Source: Tropicimonas isoalkanivorans (GTDB taxonomy: Bacteria; Pseudomonadota; Alphaproteobacteria; Rhodobacterales; Rhodobacteraceae). Taken from it: DNA of 47,627 nucleotides. The notes under the pieces are model-generated. The model was not told the DNA's origin, did no database searches, and was given only the letters and a program-made list of their open reading frames with translations. Positions 35,355 through 44,820 of the stretch are shown one piece after another. The stretch spans positions 173,173-220,799 of the forward strand of contig NZ_FOLG01000002.1 in NCBI RefSeq assembly GCF_900112335.1, written 5' to 3'. Within the stretch, counting starts at the first letter, position 1. Each line of letters starts with the position of its first letter. Both the position numbers and the translations under genes were made by a program.

Positions 35355-38294
35355 TTGGAGAGACTTCAACGACGTATTCTTATCGGTTTCTTGGCTGATC
35401 CGTTCGGTCGGTTTCCTCGTGCAATGGAACTGGACGGCGACAGTCTTCGGATCATAAGCCGCGGCCGAGTTGCTTCGATATCGCTGCAATCGATAGCCAG
35501 TGCGCCTTCTCTCCGAAAGGGAATGCTTGGAACCGCACTGACCGTCCGTTCAGACAGAGCTGAATATCTGACGTTGAAGGGGGCGAACCATCAAGCTGCC
35601 CATCAATTTTCAGAACGGATCAAAGAAGCGTGGTCTCGCTTCAATCTCGCGGCCCTCGAGAAAGAAGCGGCTCACCTGGACAGAATCCGCGCTGAGGTCA
35701 TGTTGCTGGCGGCGCCGCTCCGATATCCCGCCGCTTGTCAGATCGCGCCCCTCCTGGATGACGCCCGAGCACTGGATGCTTCGCTGCTGTCGAAGCTGAA
35801 TGCCGAAGCCATCGGCCCCGAGGCCGTCGAGCGCATTGCGCCCGTCCGAAAATTCGCAGCTGAGCCGCGCGCGTTGCGGGCGAATGGCATAGCCGTATTC
35901 GTCGCCTCTGAACTGGACCGCTGGAAGGAGTTTTTCGACACGATTGAAAGCAAGCCGCTGACGCCGGAGCAGCGCCTCTCGGTTGTTGTCGATGAGGACG
36001 CGACGCTCGTCCTCGCTGGGGCGGGCTCGGGAAAGACCAGCGTCATCACCGCCAAGGCTGCCTACCTCGTCACGGCTGGCATCCGCCAGCCAGAAGAAAT
36101 CCTGCTTCTGGCCTTCGCGAAGAATGCGGCGGAGGAGATGTCGGAACGGGTCGAGGCACGATCCGGCGTGCCCATCGTCGCGCGAACCTTCCATGCGATT
36201 GCCTACGACATCATCGGCATCGTGGAAGGGTCGAAGCCCGCCTTGGCCGAACATGCCACCGACGACATGGCCTTCACCAACCTGATCAAGCAGATCCTGA
36301 AGGACCTGGTCCACCAGCTGTCAGCGGTGTCGCGGGCGATCATCCAATTCTTCGCGCATTTCCTGGTCGAACCGAAGACTGAATGGGACTTCCAGACCAA
36401 GCACGACTTCTACACCCATCTGGAAACCCAGGACCTGCGCACGCTGCAGGGCGAAAGGGTCAAGAGCTACGAAGAGCTACAGATCGCCAATTGGCTGTAT
36501 GAGAACGGCGTCGAATACGAGTACGAGCCGGTCTACGAACACAAGATCGCCGAAACCGGAAGACGCGACTACCAGCCGGACTTCCGCCTCATCGAGAGCG
36601 GCATCTACATTGAGCATTTCGGGGTGCGGCGCCAGAAGATGGCCGACGGAAGCGAACGGCTGATCACCGCGCCCTTCGTGGACCGCGACGAATACCTTGC
36701 TGGCATGGACTGGAAGCGGCAGGTCCACGCCGAGCATGACACCACTCTGATCGAGACCTACAGCTATGAGCGGCAGGAAGGGCGTCTGCTGACCGGGCTT
36801 GCCGAAAAGCTGGCGCCGCATGTCACCCTGAAACCCCGACCGGTCGACACGATCTATGACCGGATCGTCGAGTTAAAGCAGGTCGATGACTTCTCGAAGC
36901 TGCTCGGAACCTTTCTGCGCAAGTTCAAGAGCGGCGGTTACAGCTTGCAGGACTGCGAGACCAAATCCGAACAGATGAAGCTGGGCAAGCGCGCCCGAGC
37001 GTTCCTCGACGTCTTCGCGCCGGTTTTCGAAGAATACCAGAAGCGCCTCGGTGGCCGGATCGACTTCGAGGACATGATCCTGCGCGCCGCCCACTATGCT
37101 GAAACCGGCCGCTACAAGAGTCCGTTCCGCCACATCTTGGTCGACGAGTTCCAGGACATCTCTCAAAGCCGAGCCCGGTTGGTGAAGGCGCTGAAGGCTC
37201 AGCATCCGGATGTGCGCGTCTTCGCCGTTGGTGACGACTGGCAGTCGATCTTCCGCTTCGCAGGGTCCGATATCCATCTGATGCGTCATTTTGGGCGAGA
37301 GTTCGGCGGCAGCTTCGATGGTGAGGCTAGCGTGCACCGGACTGTCGATCTCGGGCGCACCTTCCGGTCGGTCGATCAGATCGCCTTCGCCGCCCGAACC
37401 TTCGTTCTGCGGAACCCCGCCCAGATCGACAAGAAGATCGTCCCGGCGGGGACCGCGACCGAACCGGCAATCAGGGTCGTGACCGTGTCAAAGGGCGAAG
37501 ATGAGGTAAAACTAAACGAGGTCCTTGCCTCCCTGTCCGCTGCCGTGCCGCCGGAAGATAAACCAGCGACGGTTCTGCTCCTTGGCCGCTACCGCTTCAT
37601 CGAACCAGACATGCCGGATCTTCGGCGCCGTTTTCGGCGTCTGAAGATCAGCTTCAAGACCATCCATGCCTCCAAGGGGCTTGAAGCCGACCACGTCATC
37701 CTGCTGAACGCCGACAGTGGGCGCACGGGGTTCCCGTCAGAGATCGTCGATGACCCCCTCCTGTCTCTGGTATCGCCGGAAGAGGAGGCATTCCAGAACG
37801 CCGAGGAGCGGCGCGTGATGTATGTCGCGATGACCCGAGCCCGCCACACGCTGACAATACTCGCCTCGAATGCAAGGCCGTCGTCCTTCGTGACCGAGCT
37901 TCGCAAAGACCCCGCCTACGGGATCTCGACAGCACCCGGAGCTGAACCCGAAGCGCACGCCTGCGGAGAATGCGGTGGCCGATTGCTGGGCGTGACAGGA
38001 AAGGATGGACGCATCTGGTATCGATGCGAGCACGTTCAGCACTGCGGAAACCTACTGCCCACCTGCGCTTCCTGTGGCACAGCCCTGCCGCGCCACGTAG
38101 ATGGAACCTCCGAGGTTCGATGTGGTTGCGGCGCCAGCTATCCTACCTGCCCGGAATGCGAAGATGGCTGGCTAGTCGAACGCAGCGGTCCATACGGACG
38201 TTTCCTCGGTTGCGTTCGATATCCGTCGTGTGTCGGTAAGGCACAGATATCTTCGTCACGGCGGAATGCACCGTCAGCGAGGACAGGTCGTTAG
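35355..38294 (+). CDS. HelD-like UvrD/Rep helicase with nuclease-like insert and zinc-finger tail
   Basis: A 979-residue SF1 helicase. The N-terminus resembles the helicase IV (HelD) N-terminal domain. Motif I is LAGAGSGKT (to Thr228), motif II is DEFQD (597-601), and VMYVAMTRAR is near the end of the core. Between motifs lies an insert of the PD-(D/E)XK type, with YQPDFRL (Asp409) and IYIEHFG (Glu420); the usual Lys is replaced. The last 110 residues carry several Cys pairs (CGECGG, CASCG, CPECE), like topoisomerase zinc fingers. The TTG start is uncertain: an ATG at 35333 reads MSDKAEVIGETS in another frame and would need a one-base shift to join. Confidence 0.85.
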   Translation: MERLQRRILIGFLADPFGRFPRAMELDGDSLRIISRGRVASISLQSIASAPSLRKGMLGTALTVRSDRAEYLTLKGANHQAAHQFSERIKEAWSRFNLAALEKEAAHLDRIRAEVMLLAAPLRYPAACQIAPLLDDARALDASLLSKLNAEAIGPEAVERIAPVRKFAAEPRALRANGIAVFVASELDRWKEFFDTIESKPLTPEQRLSVVVDEDATLVLAGAGSGKTSVITAKAAYLVTAGIRQPEEILLLAFAKNAAEEMSERVEARSGVPIVARTFHAIAYDIIGIVEGSKPALAEHATDDMAFTNLIKQILKDLVHQLSAVSRAIIQFFAHFLVEPKTEWDFQTKHDFYTHLETQDLRTLQGERVKSYEELQIANWLYENGVEYEYEPVYEHKIAETGRRDYQPDFRLIESGIYIEHFGVRRQKMADGSERLITAPFVDRDEYLAGMDWKRQVHAEHDTTLIETYSYERQEGRLLTGLAEKLAPHVTLKPRPVDTIYDRIVELKQVDDFSKLLGTFLRKFKSGGYSLQDCETKSEQMKLGKRARAFLDVFAPVFEEYQKRLGGRIDFEDMILRAAHYAETGRYKSPFRHILVDEFQDISQSRARLVKALKAQHPDVRVFAVGDDWQSIFRFAGSDIHLMRHFGREFGGSFDGEASVHRTVDLGRTFRSVDQIAFAARTFVLRNPAQIDKKIVPAGTATEPAIRVVTVSKGEDEVKLNEVLASLSAAVPPEDKPATVLLLGRYRFIEPDMPDLRRRFRRLKISFKTIHASKGLEADHVILLNADSGRTGFPSEIVDDPLLSLVSPEEEAFQNAEERRVMYVAMTRARHTLTILASNARPSSFVTELRKDPAYGISTAPGAEPEAHACGECGGRLLGVTGKDGRIWYRCEHVQHCGNLLPTCASCGTALPRHVDGTSEVRCGCGASYPTCPECEDGWLVERSGPYGRFLGCVRYPSCVGKAQISSSRRNAPSARTGR

Positions 38295-38380
38295 AAGTCC
38301 GCCGCCGCCTGGCAAAATTCGTGCTCCGGCATCCGTACAGGGCCGTCCTCTGGGTGTTGTGGGGCCATGGCGCGCCGCAC

Positions 38381-39457
38381 TCAGCCAATCTTCGCGCCCC
38401 AGAAGGACGTCTGGTCTGCGGCGAAATAGCCATCCGCGGCGCGAAAGTTGCCTTGCAGCTCCACGGTGTCACCGGCGGTAAGCGACACCATCGTCTGAAG
38501 CCAGAGCGCCGTCGCCTCCGAGACATGCGCGCCGCTGATCTCGCCCCGCGAGCCGCGGATCTCGGTCGTGCCGTTCAGGACGAGCCGCCCGCTCATCCGC
38601 GCCGACGTGCTGGCGTTGACCTTGTAAAGCAGCGTCGCGCCGAAGAGGTAGGTACCGTCCGCGGGCGCCACGAAGCGGTTGTTGGCTGCATCGAAGGCGC
38701 TCTGGTCGTTGTAGTCGGTGTTGTTGATCGCGATTTTCGTCCAGGTCCCGACGCCCACGTAGTTGTCGTAGTTGGTGTACGCCATGAACCGCGGCAGCCG
38801 CGGCTGGTCGACGATGCCGGTGGCGTTGTCGACGCTCAGCCCGTCGAAGAAGGTACTGCCGTCGGCCGAGACGGCGAGCCGGAACCTGTCCGAGCCGAAC
38901 AGCCCGACCAGCGCCTTGGTCACGAAGCCGGTCTGGAGGGTCAGCCCGAGATCGCCGCCTGCCGCCTCCTTGTTCATGGTGTAGAAGAGATCGCCGGTCC
39001 CGCCCTCGGCCACGGTCCTAGCGGTCCAGAGCGCGGCGTTCAGCTTTGCCGAGAACGGGTTCGACGCATCTGCCGTCGTCCCCAGCCCAAGAAGCGCAAG
39101 GTTCTGCAGCACGTCCGGCGTTGTCCCGATCCAGCCAGACCCGTCGTAGACGAGCAGCAGGCCCTCGTCCTCGACCCACGCCCGCCATCCGGTGCGAGGA
39201 GGCAGGCGCAGCCAGGCACCATCCGTGAACAGAGCCACGTTTAGATCCCAGCCAGCCCAGTCGCCGGTCGCGCCCGAGCCGACGATGTAGCGGTCGCCAT
39301 CGGCGGGAGAAGCCGGCGGCGCGGTCAAATCCCGGTCTAGAACGGAGAGCTGGACGAGCCCGTCTAGGATCCGCAGCGCCTCGTTGTGAGTGACATGCTT
39401 CTGGGCCTGCGCCGCGAGGATGTAGGGCAGCAGGAGATGGGTCGTGGCGTCGGACAT
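38381..39457 (-). CDS. DUF2793 phage tail protein with C1q/TNF-like C-terminal domain
   Basis: A 358-residue protein. Residues 1-110 are DUF2793 (LLLPYILAAQAQKHVTHNEA, then PADGDRYIVG), found at the end of many rhodobacterial tail modules. The middle is a linker, and the C-terminal 130 residues (FVAPADGTYLFGATLLYKVN; GDTVELQGNF) resemble a C1q/TNF-type jelly roll, a common trimeric receptor-binding head. It is probably the tail-tip or fibre protein that contacts the host. It is the last gene of the leftward tail operon. Its final 17 codons are duplicated at 35271-35321. Confidence 0.87.
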   Translation of the reverse strand: MSDATTHLLLPYILAAQAQKHVTHNEALRILDGLVQLSVLDRDLTAPPASPADGDRYIVGSGATGDWAGWDLNVALFTDGAWLRLPPRTGWRAWVEDEGLLLVYDGSGWIGTTPDVLQNLALLGLGTTADASNPFSAKLNAALWTARTVAEGGTGDLFYTMNKEAAGGDLGLTLQTGFVTKALVGLFGSDRFRLAVSADGSTFFDGLSVDNATGIVDQPRLPRFMAYTNYDNYVGVGTWTKIAINNTDYNDQSAFDAANNRFVAPADGTYLFGATLLYKVNASTSARMSGRLVLNGTTEIRGSRGEISGAHVSEATALWLQTMVSLTAGDTVELQGNFRAADGYFAADQTSFWGAKIG

Positions 39458-39466
39458 GGGATGGCC

Positions 39467-42400
39467 TCAGAACGTGAGGGTGACGGTTTTCGGCGCGCCC
39501 CGCGCGACGAGGGCGGAGAGCTGGAAGATGCGGATGTCGAGCGTGTCGCCGGGCCCGAGCGGCGTGCCCCAATCGGCGGTCTGCTGGGCGACGGTGTAGA
39601 CGGCGCTGGTGGTGGCCGTGCTCAGGACGCGCTTCACGGTCGCGCCGTCGAGGATCTCGACCTCGTAGGCTTCGAGCTCTTCTCCGAGCGGGACCTCGAG
39701 CCCGCCCCAGTTGTCGGCCGCGAGCGCACGGGACCGGCGCGTCCAGCGGATGGTCAGATCACCGGGCGTGCGCGGCTTGCGCCATGGCTGCTGGACATGG
39801 GCGACCGAGAACGGCCGCACCCCCACGCCCTGAGGCGTGAAGGATTGCGCGACATAGGTCTCGTCGCTGACCGAACGGCTGGCCGGGCCGATGCGCCAGT
39901 TCCACGGGATCCCAAGGTTGGCCTCGGCGATCGGCAGCGTTGCGAGGCTGTCGTCGAGCACCACCACCCGCGCGCCAGCGGGCGTCGGATTGCCCATGGC
40001 TCCCTCGGTGCCGCGCTGGCCGCGCAGGAGACGTGTCAGCCGATACCTGCCGGGGGCGAGCAGCTCGGCCGCGCCCGCCTGGACGATTTCCCAGACGCCG
40101 GGCGCGCTCTCGATGGCCAGCGCGTTAGCCCCGCCGAAGAGCGTCAGGTCCGTTATGCTTTCCAGCGTGCCTGTCAGCAGATCGACGACCAGAGCATTGC
40201 CGAGATCGAAGCGCGACGTCGGCCCCGCGTAGAAGTCCGAGACCAGTGTGCCGATCCGGGCGCGACTGCCGAACGTGGTCAGCAGCTCGAAGCCATCGGT
40301 CGAAGGGCTGCGGAACACCGCCATCTCGCCCGGCCACGGCACTGCATGCGCCGCCGCGAAGGGCCGATGCGCGGGCTGGTCCTCGGTCAGCTGCGGCAGG
40401 TCGAGCAGCACTGCCTCGGGCGCGCCGAAGACGACGGGCTGCGAGAGCGCCGAGGGCCGCGGGGCGCCGGGCGGCAAGTCGTAGGCCTCCCTGTCCTGGC
40501 GAACAGCTTCGATGCCGCGCGCGTCCGCGTCGGCGATGGAGACGAGCCGCAGTGGGAAAGCGCGGCCGTCATGGGCGAACGACACGACATCTGCCGGGTC
40601 GAGCGCCAGCCGCGACGGTGGCAGTCGGAAGACCGCGCTCTCGCGGCCGGTCCAGGCTTCCATCAGCGCGCGGCGGCAGCGGCGTTCGGCCTCCTCCGGC
40701 GGGACCGCCATCGGGAAGCTCTCCGAGGCGATCCGGGTCGTGTCGACGGTGATGCGCCGCGCTTCCACCTGCGCGGCCTCGTAATCCTCGTCGGCGCGGG
40801 CGACCTGCCACTTCAGGGCCTGCGGCAGCTCGGTCTCCTGGCCGCGGGTCAGTTCGAGGACATCGCCCTCGCGGGCGGCGACCAGATCGTCCGGCGTGAC
40901 GCTCGCCACCGCTGCCCGGCCGCGCATGACGAAGCGGATCATGCCCTCAGTCTCAACGGCGTCGAAGCCGAAGTGGCGCGCGAGCGTGCTGATGGACGCA
41001 CGCGGGCTCTCCTGCGCGCCGATGGCGTAGCCCTCGACCGCGCCCCAGAGTCCGGTGACGTCGATCCGGGATTCGGGCAGGCCCGCGCGCAGGCAGAGGT
41101 GGCGGACGAGAGCGGCGAGCGACACTGCGCCGAGCCGGCCGGTCAGCCAGTGACCGAGCCGCCAGTTGGCGCCGTCCGTCCAGACATCGGTCAGCGCCGG
41201 GAAGAACGGATAGGGTCGCGCGTCCCAGGTCCAGGCGGCGCATTCGGGCACATGCACCATGCGGCCGCCATAGACCGAGGACACCGGGTTGTTCGCGGCC
41301 TCGCCCCAGAAGAGATACGTCGCCTCGAGATAGGCGCGCTGGATGGCGTCGTCCCGCCAGCCGCGGGAGAAGTACGGCACGAAGCTCTCGGAGGATTTCG
41401 GGTCGAAGAAGACATTGGGCTGGTTCGTGCCGCGGTCGATGGCTGGGCAGCCAAGCTCGGTGAACCAGATCGGCTTGGATTCCGGCACCCACGCGGTCGG
41501 CGTCCCGCTCTCCACCCCGCCCGGGCGGTTGTAGTGCGCGTTCGACCACCAGGCGCGCAGATCCTTGTAGCGGAAGACCCACGGCTTGCCCGCCGCCCCA
41601 TCGGTGATCGGTGTGCGCACCTGCGCCGATCGGTCGGCGGCGCTGGCGTAGAACCAGTCGAAGCCTTCGCCGCCTGCGATGTTCGCCTGCAGGTAAGCCC
41701 GGCCGTAGATGGCAGGCCAACCCTCGGCCGCGTCGAGATGCTCGAACCCGTCGCGCCAGTCCGACAGCGGCATGTAGTTGTCTATGCCGACGAAATCGAC
41801 GTTGCTGTCCGCCCATAGCGGATCGAGGTGGAAGAACACGTCACCGGTGCCGTCGCCCGGCTGGTGGCCGAAGTATTCCGACCAGTCCGCTGCATAGCTG
41901 ATGTCCGTGCCGGGCCCGAGGATCGACCGCACGTCGCCCGCCAGATCGCGGAAGGCCTGCACCGCCGAATAGGCGCTGGCGCCCGAGCGGATCGTGGTCA
42001 GCCCGCGCATCTCCGTGCCGATGAGGAATGCATCGACCCCGCCCGCCGCCGCACAGAGATGGGCGTAGTGCAGCACCATGCGGCGCAGACCCCAATCGCC
42101 CGCCGCGCCGGTCCAGGAGACGGTCTGGCCGGAGATCGCGAAGTCAGACGGGCTGGCGCTGCCGAAGAAGTCCGCGACCTGACTTGCAGCCGTGGCGGTC
42201 TTGTCGACACTGCCGGCGTAACCCGCGGCGGGCGAACAGGTGATGCGGCCGCGCCAGGGGAACGCCGGCTGACCAGCCTCGGCGGCGTTGTCGCTGTACG
42301 GGTTCGGAAGCGTGCTGCCGGGCGGCACGTCCATCAGGATGAAGGGATAGAAGGTCACGCGCAGCCCGCGGGCCTTCATCTCCTTGATCGCCTGCACCAC

Positions 42401-43435
42401 CGCGAAGTCGGACGGCGTGCCGCCATAGACCGGCCGATCCTGATCGTCGCGGCTGACGAGATGGGCGGCAGACCGATCCACGCCGTTCACCGACCAGGTC
42501 TGCGGGCTGGTGGTCTTGGCCGACACCTCCACCCCCGGACGGATGGTGCACTCGCCTGCGCGCAAGTCGTTTCCGAACCAGGCGACGACGAGGCTCACAC
42601 TTTCCACCTTCGGCGCCATGGCCTGCAGCCGGTCAATCGCCACAACCATGTCGGCGGTGTCCGAGAGCGCGTTCTGGTTCTCCGGCACCTGCGCCCCGCC
42701 GCTGCCCTTGCGGATGCCCTGCGTCGCGTAGGTGAACTCGCCCGAGGCCGGAATCATGGTGACGGCCTGCGTCAGCCCTTCGGCTGTGTCGGTATCCGCG
42801 AGCGGGCGGAACACCTCGAAGGAGAGCTGCGGCAGGCGGTTGCCATAGTTCCCGAGCGGCAGCTCCTCGAAGACCACATAGGCTGTGCCGCGATAAGCCG
42901 GGGTGTTCGCCGCACCCATCTTGGCGGCGATGAACGGGTCCGCGGTCTGGCTCTCGTCGCCCGGATACCAGCGCCAGGTGATCCCGGCCGTGTCGAGGAG
43001 TTTCCCGTCTGCCCAGATGCGCCCGATGCCGGTGATCGGTCCCTCGCAGAGCGCCACGGCGAAGCTCGCGTAGTAGAGATACTCGGTCGTCTTGACCTTG
43101 CCGCCGCCTCCGCCGCCCTTGCCGCCGCCCTGCGTGGTGGTCTTGGTCTCCTCGCGGAAGTCGGTCGCCCAGATCACGTTGCCGCCCATGCGCATGCGGC
43201 CGTAGACGCGCGGGATGACGGCGCCTTCCGTCGAGGCGGTGATCCGGAGGCTGTCGAGCCGCGGACCTTCGATCCGCTGCGTGGGCGCGAGCGAGGACAC
43301 AATCCAGCTGTCGACCACCGAACCGATGGTGGAGCCCACAAAGCCGCCGATGGTCGCGGCGCTGACGCCGAGGATGGCCCCGCCGATCGAGCTGCCAATG
43401 GCGGCGCCGGCCGCGCCGAGAACAAGCGTTGCCAT
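39467..43435 (-). CDS. Host-specificity / baseplate multidomain protein (GTA gp15-like)
   Basis: A 1322-residue protein. The N-terminus has a hydrophobic, Gly/Ala-rich start (VLGAAGAAIGSSIGGAILG) and a hub-like region (VIPRVYGRMRMGGNVIWATD; SFAVALCEGPITGIGRIW). A TIM-barrel glycoside-hydrolase-like domain lies about residues 440-760 (DFVGIDNYMPLSDWRDG; IWFTELGCPAIDRGTNQPN). Further tail domains follow (LPQALKWQVARADEDYEAAQ), ending in a fibronectin-like segment (PGDLTIRWTRRSRAL). It matches the giant gp15 of the Rhodobacter gene transfer agent, the central baseplate protein that also digests or binds surface glycans. Adjacent genes are gp12-gp14 homologues. Confidence 0.92.
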   Translation of the reverse strand: MATLVLGAAGAAIGSSIGGAILGVSAATIGGFVGSTIGSVVDSWIVSSLAPTQRIEGPRLDSLRITASTEGAVIPRVYGRMRMGGNVIWATDFREETKTTTQGGGKGGGGGGKVKTTEYLYYASFAVALCEGPITGIGRIWADGKLLDTAGITWRWYPGDESQTADPFIAAKMGAANTPAYRGTAYVVFEELPLGNYGNRLPQLSFEVFRPLADTDTAEGLTQAVTMIPASGEFTYATQGIRKGSGGAQVPENQNALSDTADMVVAIDRLQAMAPKVESVSLVVAWFGNDLRAGECTIRPGVEVSAKTTSPQTWSVNGVDRSAAHLVSRDDQDRPVYGGTPSDFAVVQAIKEMKARGLRVTFYPFILMDVPPGSTLPNPYSDNAAEAGQPAFPWRGRITCSPAAGYAGSVDKTATAASQVADFFGSASPSDFAISGQTVSWTGAAGDWGLRRMVLHYAHLCAAAGGVDAFLIGTEMRGLTTIRSGASAYSAVQAFRDLAGDVRSILGPGTDISYAADWSEYFGHQPGDGTGDVFFHLDPLWADSNVDFVGIDNYMPLSDWRDGFEHLDAAEGWPAIYGRAYLQANIAGGEGFDWFYASAADRSAQVRTPITDGAAGKPWVFRYKDLRAWWSNAHYNRPGGVESGTPTAWVPESKPIWFTELGCPAIDRGTNQPNVFFDPKSSESFVPYFSRGWRDDAIQRAYLEATYLFWGEAANNPVSSVYGGRMVHVPECAAWTWDARPYPFFPALTDVWTDGANWRLGHWLTGRLGAVSLAALVRHLCLRAGLPESRIDVTGLWGAVEGYAIGAQESPRASISTLARHFGFDAVETEGMIRFVMRGRAAVASVTPDDLVAAREGDVLELTRGQETELPQALKWQVARADEDYEAAQVEARRITVDTTRIASESFPMAVPPEEAERRCRRALMEAWTGRESAVFRLPPSRLALDPADVVSFAHDGRAFPLRLVSIADADARGIEAVRQDREAYDLPPGAPRPSALSQPVVFGAPEAVLLDLPQLTEDQPAHRPFAAAHAVPWPGEMAVFRSPSTDGFELLTTFGSRARIGTLVSDFYAGPTSRFDLGNALVVDLLTGTLESITDLTLFGGANALAIESAPGVWEIVQAGAAELLAPGRYRLTRLLRGQRGTEGAMGNPTPAGARVVVLDDSLATLPIAEANLGIPWNWRIGPASRSVSDETYVAQSFTPQGVGVRPFSVAHVQQPWRKPRTPGDLTIRWTRRSRALAADNWGGLEVPLGEELEAYEVEILDGATVKRVLSTATTSAVYTVAQQTADWGTPLGPGDTLDIRIFQLSALVARGAPKTVTLTF

Positions 43436-43444
43436 GTCGGGGCC

Positions 43445-43939
43445 TCAGCGTTGCGGGAACAGGAAGGCGAAGGCGATGCGCCGCCGCCAGGATTGGGTTA
43501 GCGGCTCCTCGATCACGCCCAGCCGCTCGTAGGCGTGGAGGAAAGTGTTTGGACCCGTCAGGATGCCGACATGCTTGGCGATGGCGCGAGGCATCATGCG
43601 GAACAGCACCAGCGCGCCGGGCCTGGACTCGGCGGGCGCCACCTCGATCATCATTGCACGCGCGCCTTCCGCCAGCAATTCGCGCGGCCCGGTCTCGCCC
43701 CAGTCGCGGCTATAGGGCGGGATCGGAAACGGCTCGAGGCCGACCACCTCGCGCCAGACCCCGCGCGCCAGCCCGAGGCAGTCGCAGCCGACACTCTTGA
43801 GGCTTGCCTGGTCGTGGTAGGGCGTGCCGACCCACGCGCGCGCCGCGGCGATGACCCTGTCTGGATCGGCGGTGGCTCTCGTGCATCGCGAAGCGATGCG
43901 CTGCCACCCGTCGTTTCCATTGGAAACGACGTTGGTCAC
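43445..43939 (-). CDS. NlpC/P60 tail peptidase (GTA gp14-like)
   Basis: A 164-residue cell-wall peptidase with the catalytic Cys54 in GCDCLGLARG and a His in AKHVGILTG. It helps the tail cross the peptidoglycan. The GTG start overlaps the stop of the DUF2163 gene (GTGA). The first roughly 28 residues (VSNGNDGWQRIASRCTRA) are unlike the family, which normally begins close to DRVIAAARAWVGTPY. That extension is encoded by two palindromes (43883-43931), as if a small repeat had been inserted. Confidence 0.9.
   Translation of the reverse strand: MTNVVSNGNDGWQRIASRCTRATADPDRVIAAARAWVGTPYHDQASLKSVGCDCLGLARGVWREVVGLEPFPIPPYSRDWGETGPRELLAEGARAMMIEVAPAESRPGALVLFRMMPRAIAKHVGILTGPNTFLHAYERLGVIEEPLTQSWRRRIAFAFLFPQR
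43883..43931. repeat. Two adjacent palindromes at the start of the NlpC/P60 gene
   Basis: A 7-bp inverted repeat (gcatcgc-gaa-gcgatgc, 43883-43899) is followed after 9 bases by an 11-bp one with a single central base (cgtcgtttcca-t-tggaaacgacg, 43909-43931). Both lie in the first codons of the peptidase gene, in an extension not expected in the family. It resembles a REP/palindromic mini-element inserted in frame. Confidence 0.6.
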
Positions 43940-44820
43940 AGAACACCACCGTCGTGGCCGCCATCCTTGGTTGCATAGCGCAGGATCGTGTCCTGGCCCG
44001 GGATATGCGGGAAACCGCGGAAGTTGGCTGTGTTGGCAAACTTCGCGCCGCAGGTCTCGATGCGCTTGTCGCAGCCAGCGCGGATGGCGAAAGCGTCGCC
44101 GTCGGCGATGGACCGCACCGGCGCCTCAAGCAGGGAGAGGATCGCGACGCCATCCGTCACGTCATGGCCCAGCACCTCAGCCCGACGCCCCGCGTTCGCG
44201 CCGCTGGTCCATTCGATGGTGCCGAAGGTGAACCAGGCCGCCTCGAAGCCGGAGAGTCCGGAGGCGGTGAACGCGCGGTCCCGCAGGAGGTCGACCACCG
44301 CGCCCGCGCCCGTGAAGGTGGGGTCCTCCAGATCGACTCCGCAGCGCGCATCGCCGAGCGCGGCATCGCAGCTCGCCTGGAAGGTTCGCCCGACCGTCTG
44401 GGCCAACACATGCGCGAGCGAGCGGACCTCGGCGACGAAGGCCAGGCGCCCGCGCCGGATCTGGCCGATGGCGCCGCGTCGCATCAGCACGCGTTGGCTC
44501 GTATCGGACCAGTTCACCCGCCAGACTTCGACCTCGGCGTTGTCCCAGCGGCCATCGAGGATGTCGGTCTCGGTGATCCGGTCCGAGGTCAGCACCCCCT
44601 CGGCGTCCTGCGCATCGACCGACAGGTCCGATCCTGAGCGGACCTCGGACGCCGTGAGCCCGCTCTCGGGCTCGAAGTCTGTGCCGTCGAAGCTCAGCGT
44701 CCGGTCATGGTCGGTGAAGCCAAAGGTGACGCCGTCAGCGCGGGTGATCCGCCAGCACCAGGCGAGCGTCGTCGTGGCCTCGTCGAGATGCGCCTGCAGG
44801 GCGGGCGACAGGGGTTTCAT
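43936..44820 (-). CDS. DUF2163 tail protein (GTA gp13-like)
   Basis: A 294-residue protein with DUF2163 features: MKPLSPALQAHLDEATTTLA, FGFTDHDRTLSFDG, and a cysteine-bearing C-terminal region (CDKRIETCGAKFANTANFRG, then PGQD). The homologous GTA gp13 is a distal tail component that binds an iron-sulfur cluster. The N-terminal ATG overlaps the stop of the Rz1-like gene (ATGA). Unlike in the gene transfer agent, a lysis cassette separates it from the DUF2460 gene. Confidence 0.9.
   Translation of the reverse strand: MKPLSPALQAHLDEATTTLAWCWRITRADGVTFGFTDHDRTLSFDGTDFEPESGLTASEVRSGSDLSVDAQDAEGVLTSDRITETDILDGRWDNAEVEVWRVNWSDTSQRVLMRRGAIGQIRRGRLAFVAEVRSLAHVLAQTVGRTFQASCDAALGDARCGVDLEDPTFTGAGAVVDLLRDRAFTASGLSGFEAAWFTFGTIEWTSGANAGRRAEVLGHDVTDGVAILSLLEAPVRSIADGDAFAIRAGCDKRIETCGAKFANTANFRGFPHIPGQDTILRYATKDGGHDGGVL

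Noticed and set aside
38295-38380. Terminator between the convergent helicase and tail genes
   Set aside because: No good hairpin or T-run could be found in this 86-bp gap.
39386-41818. 810-codon plus-strand frame
   Set aside because: Antisense to the giant host-specificity gene; no start site or family features.
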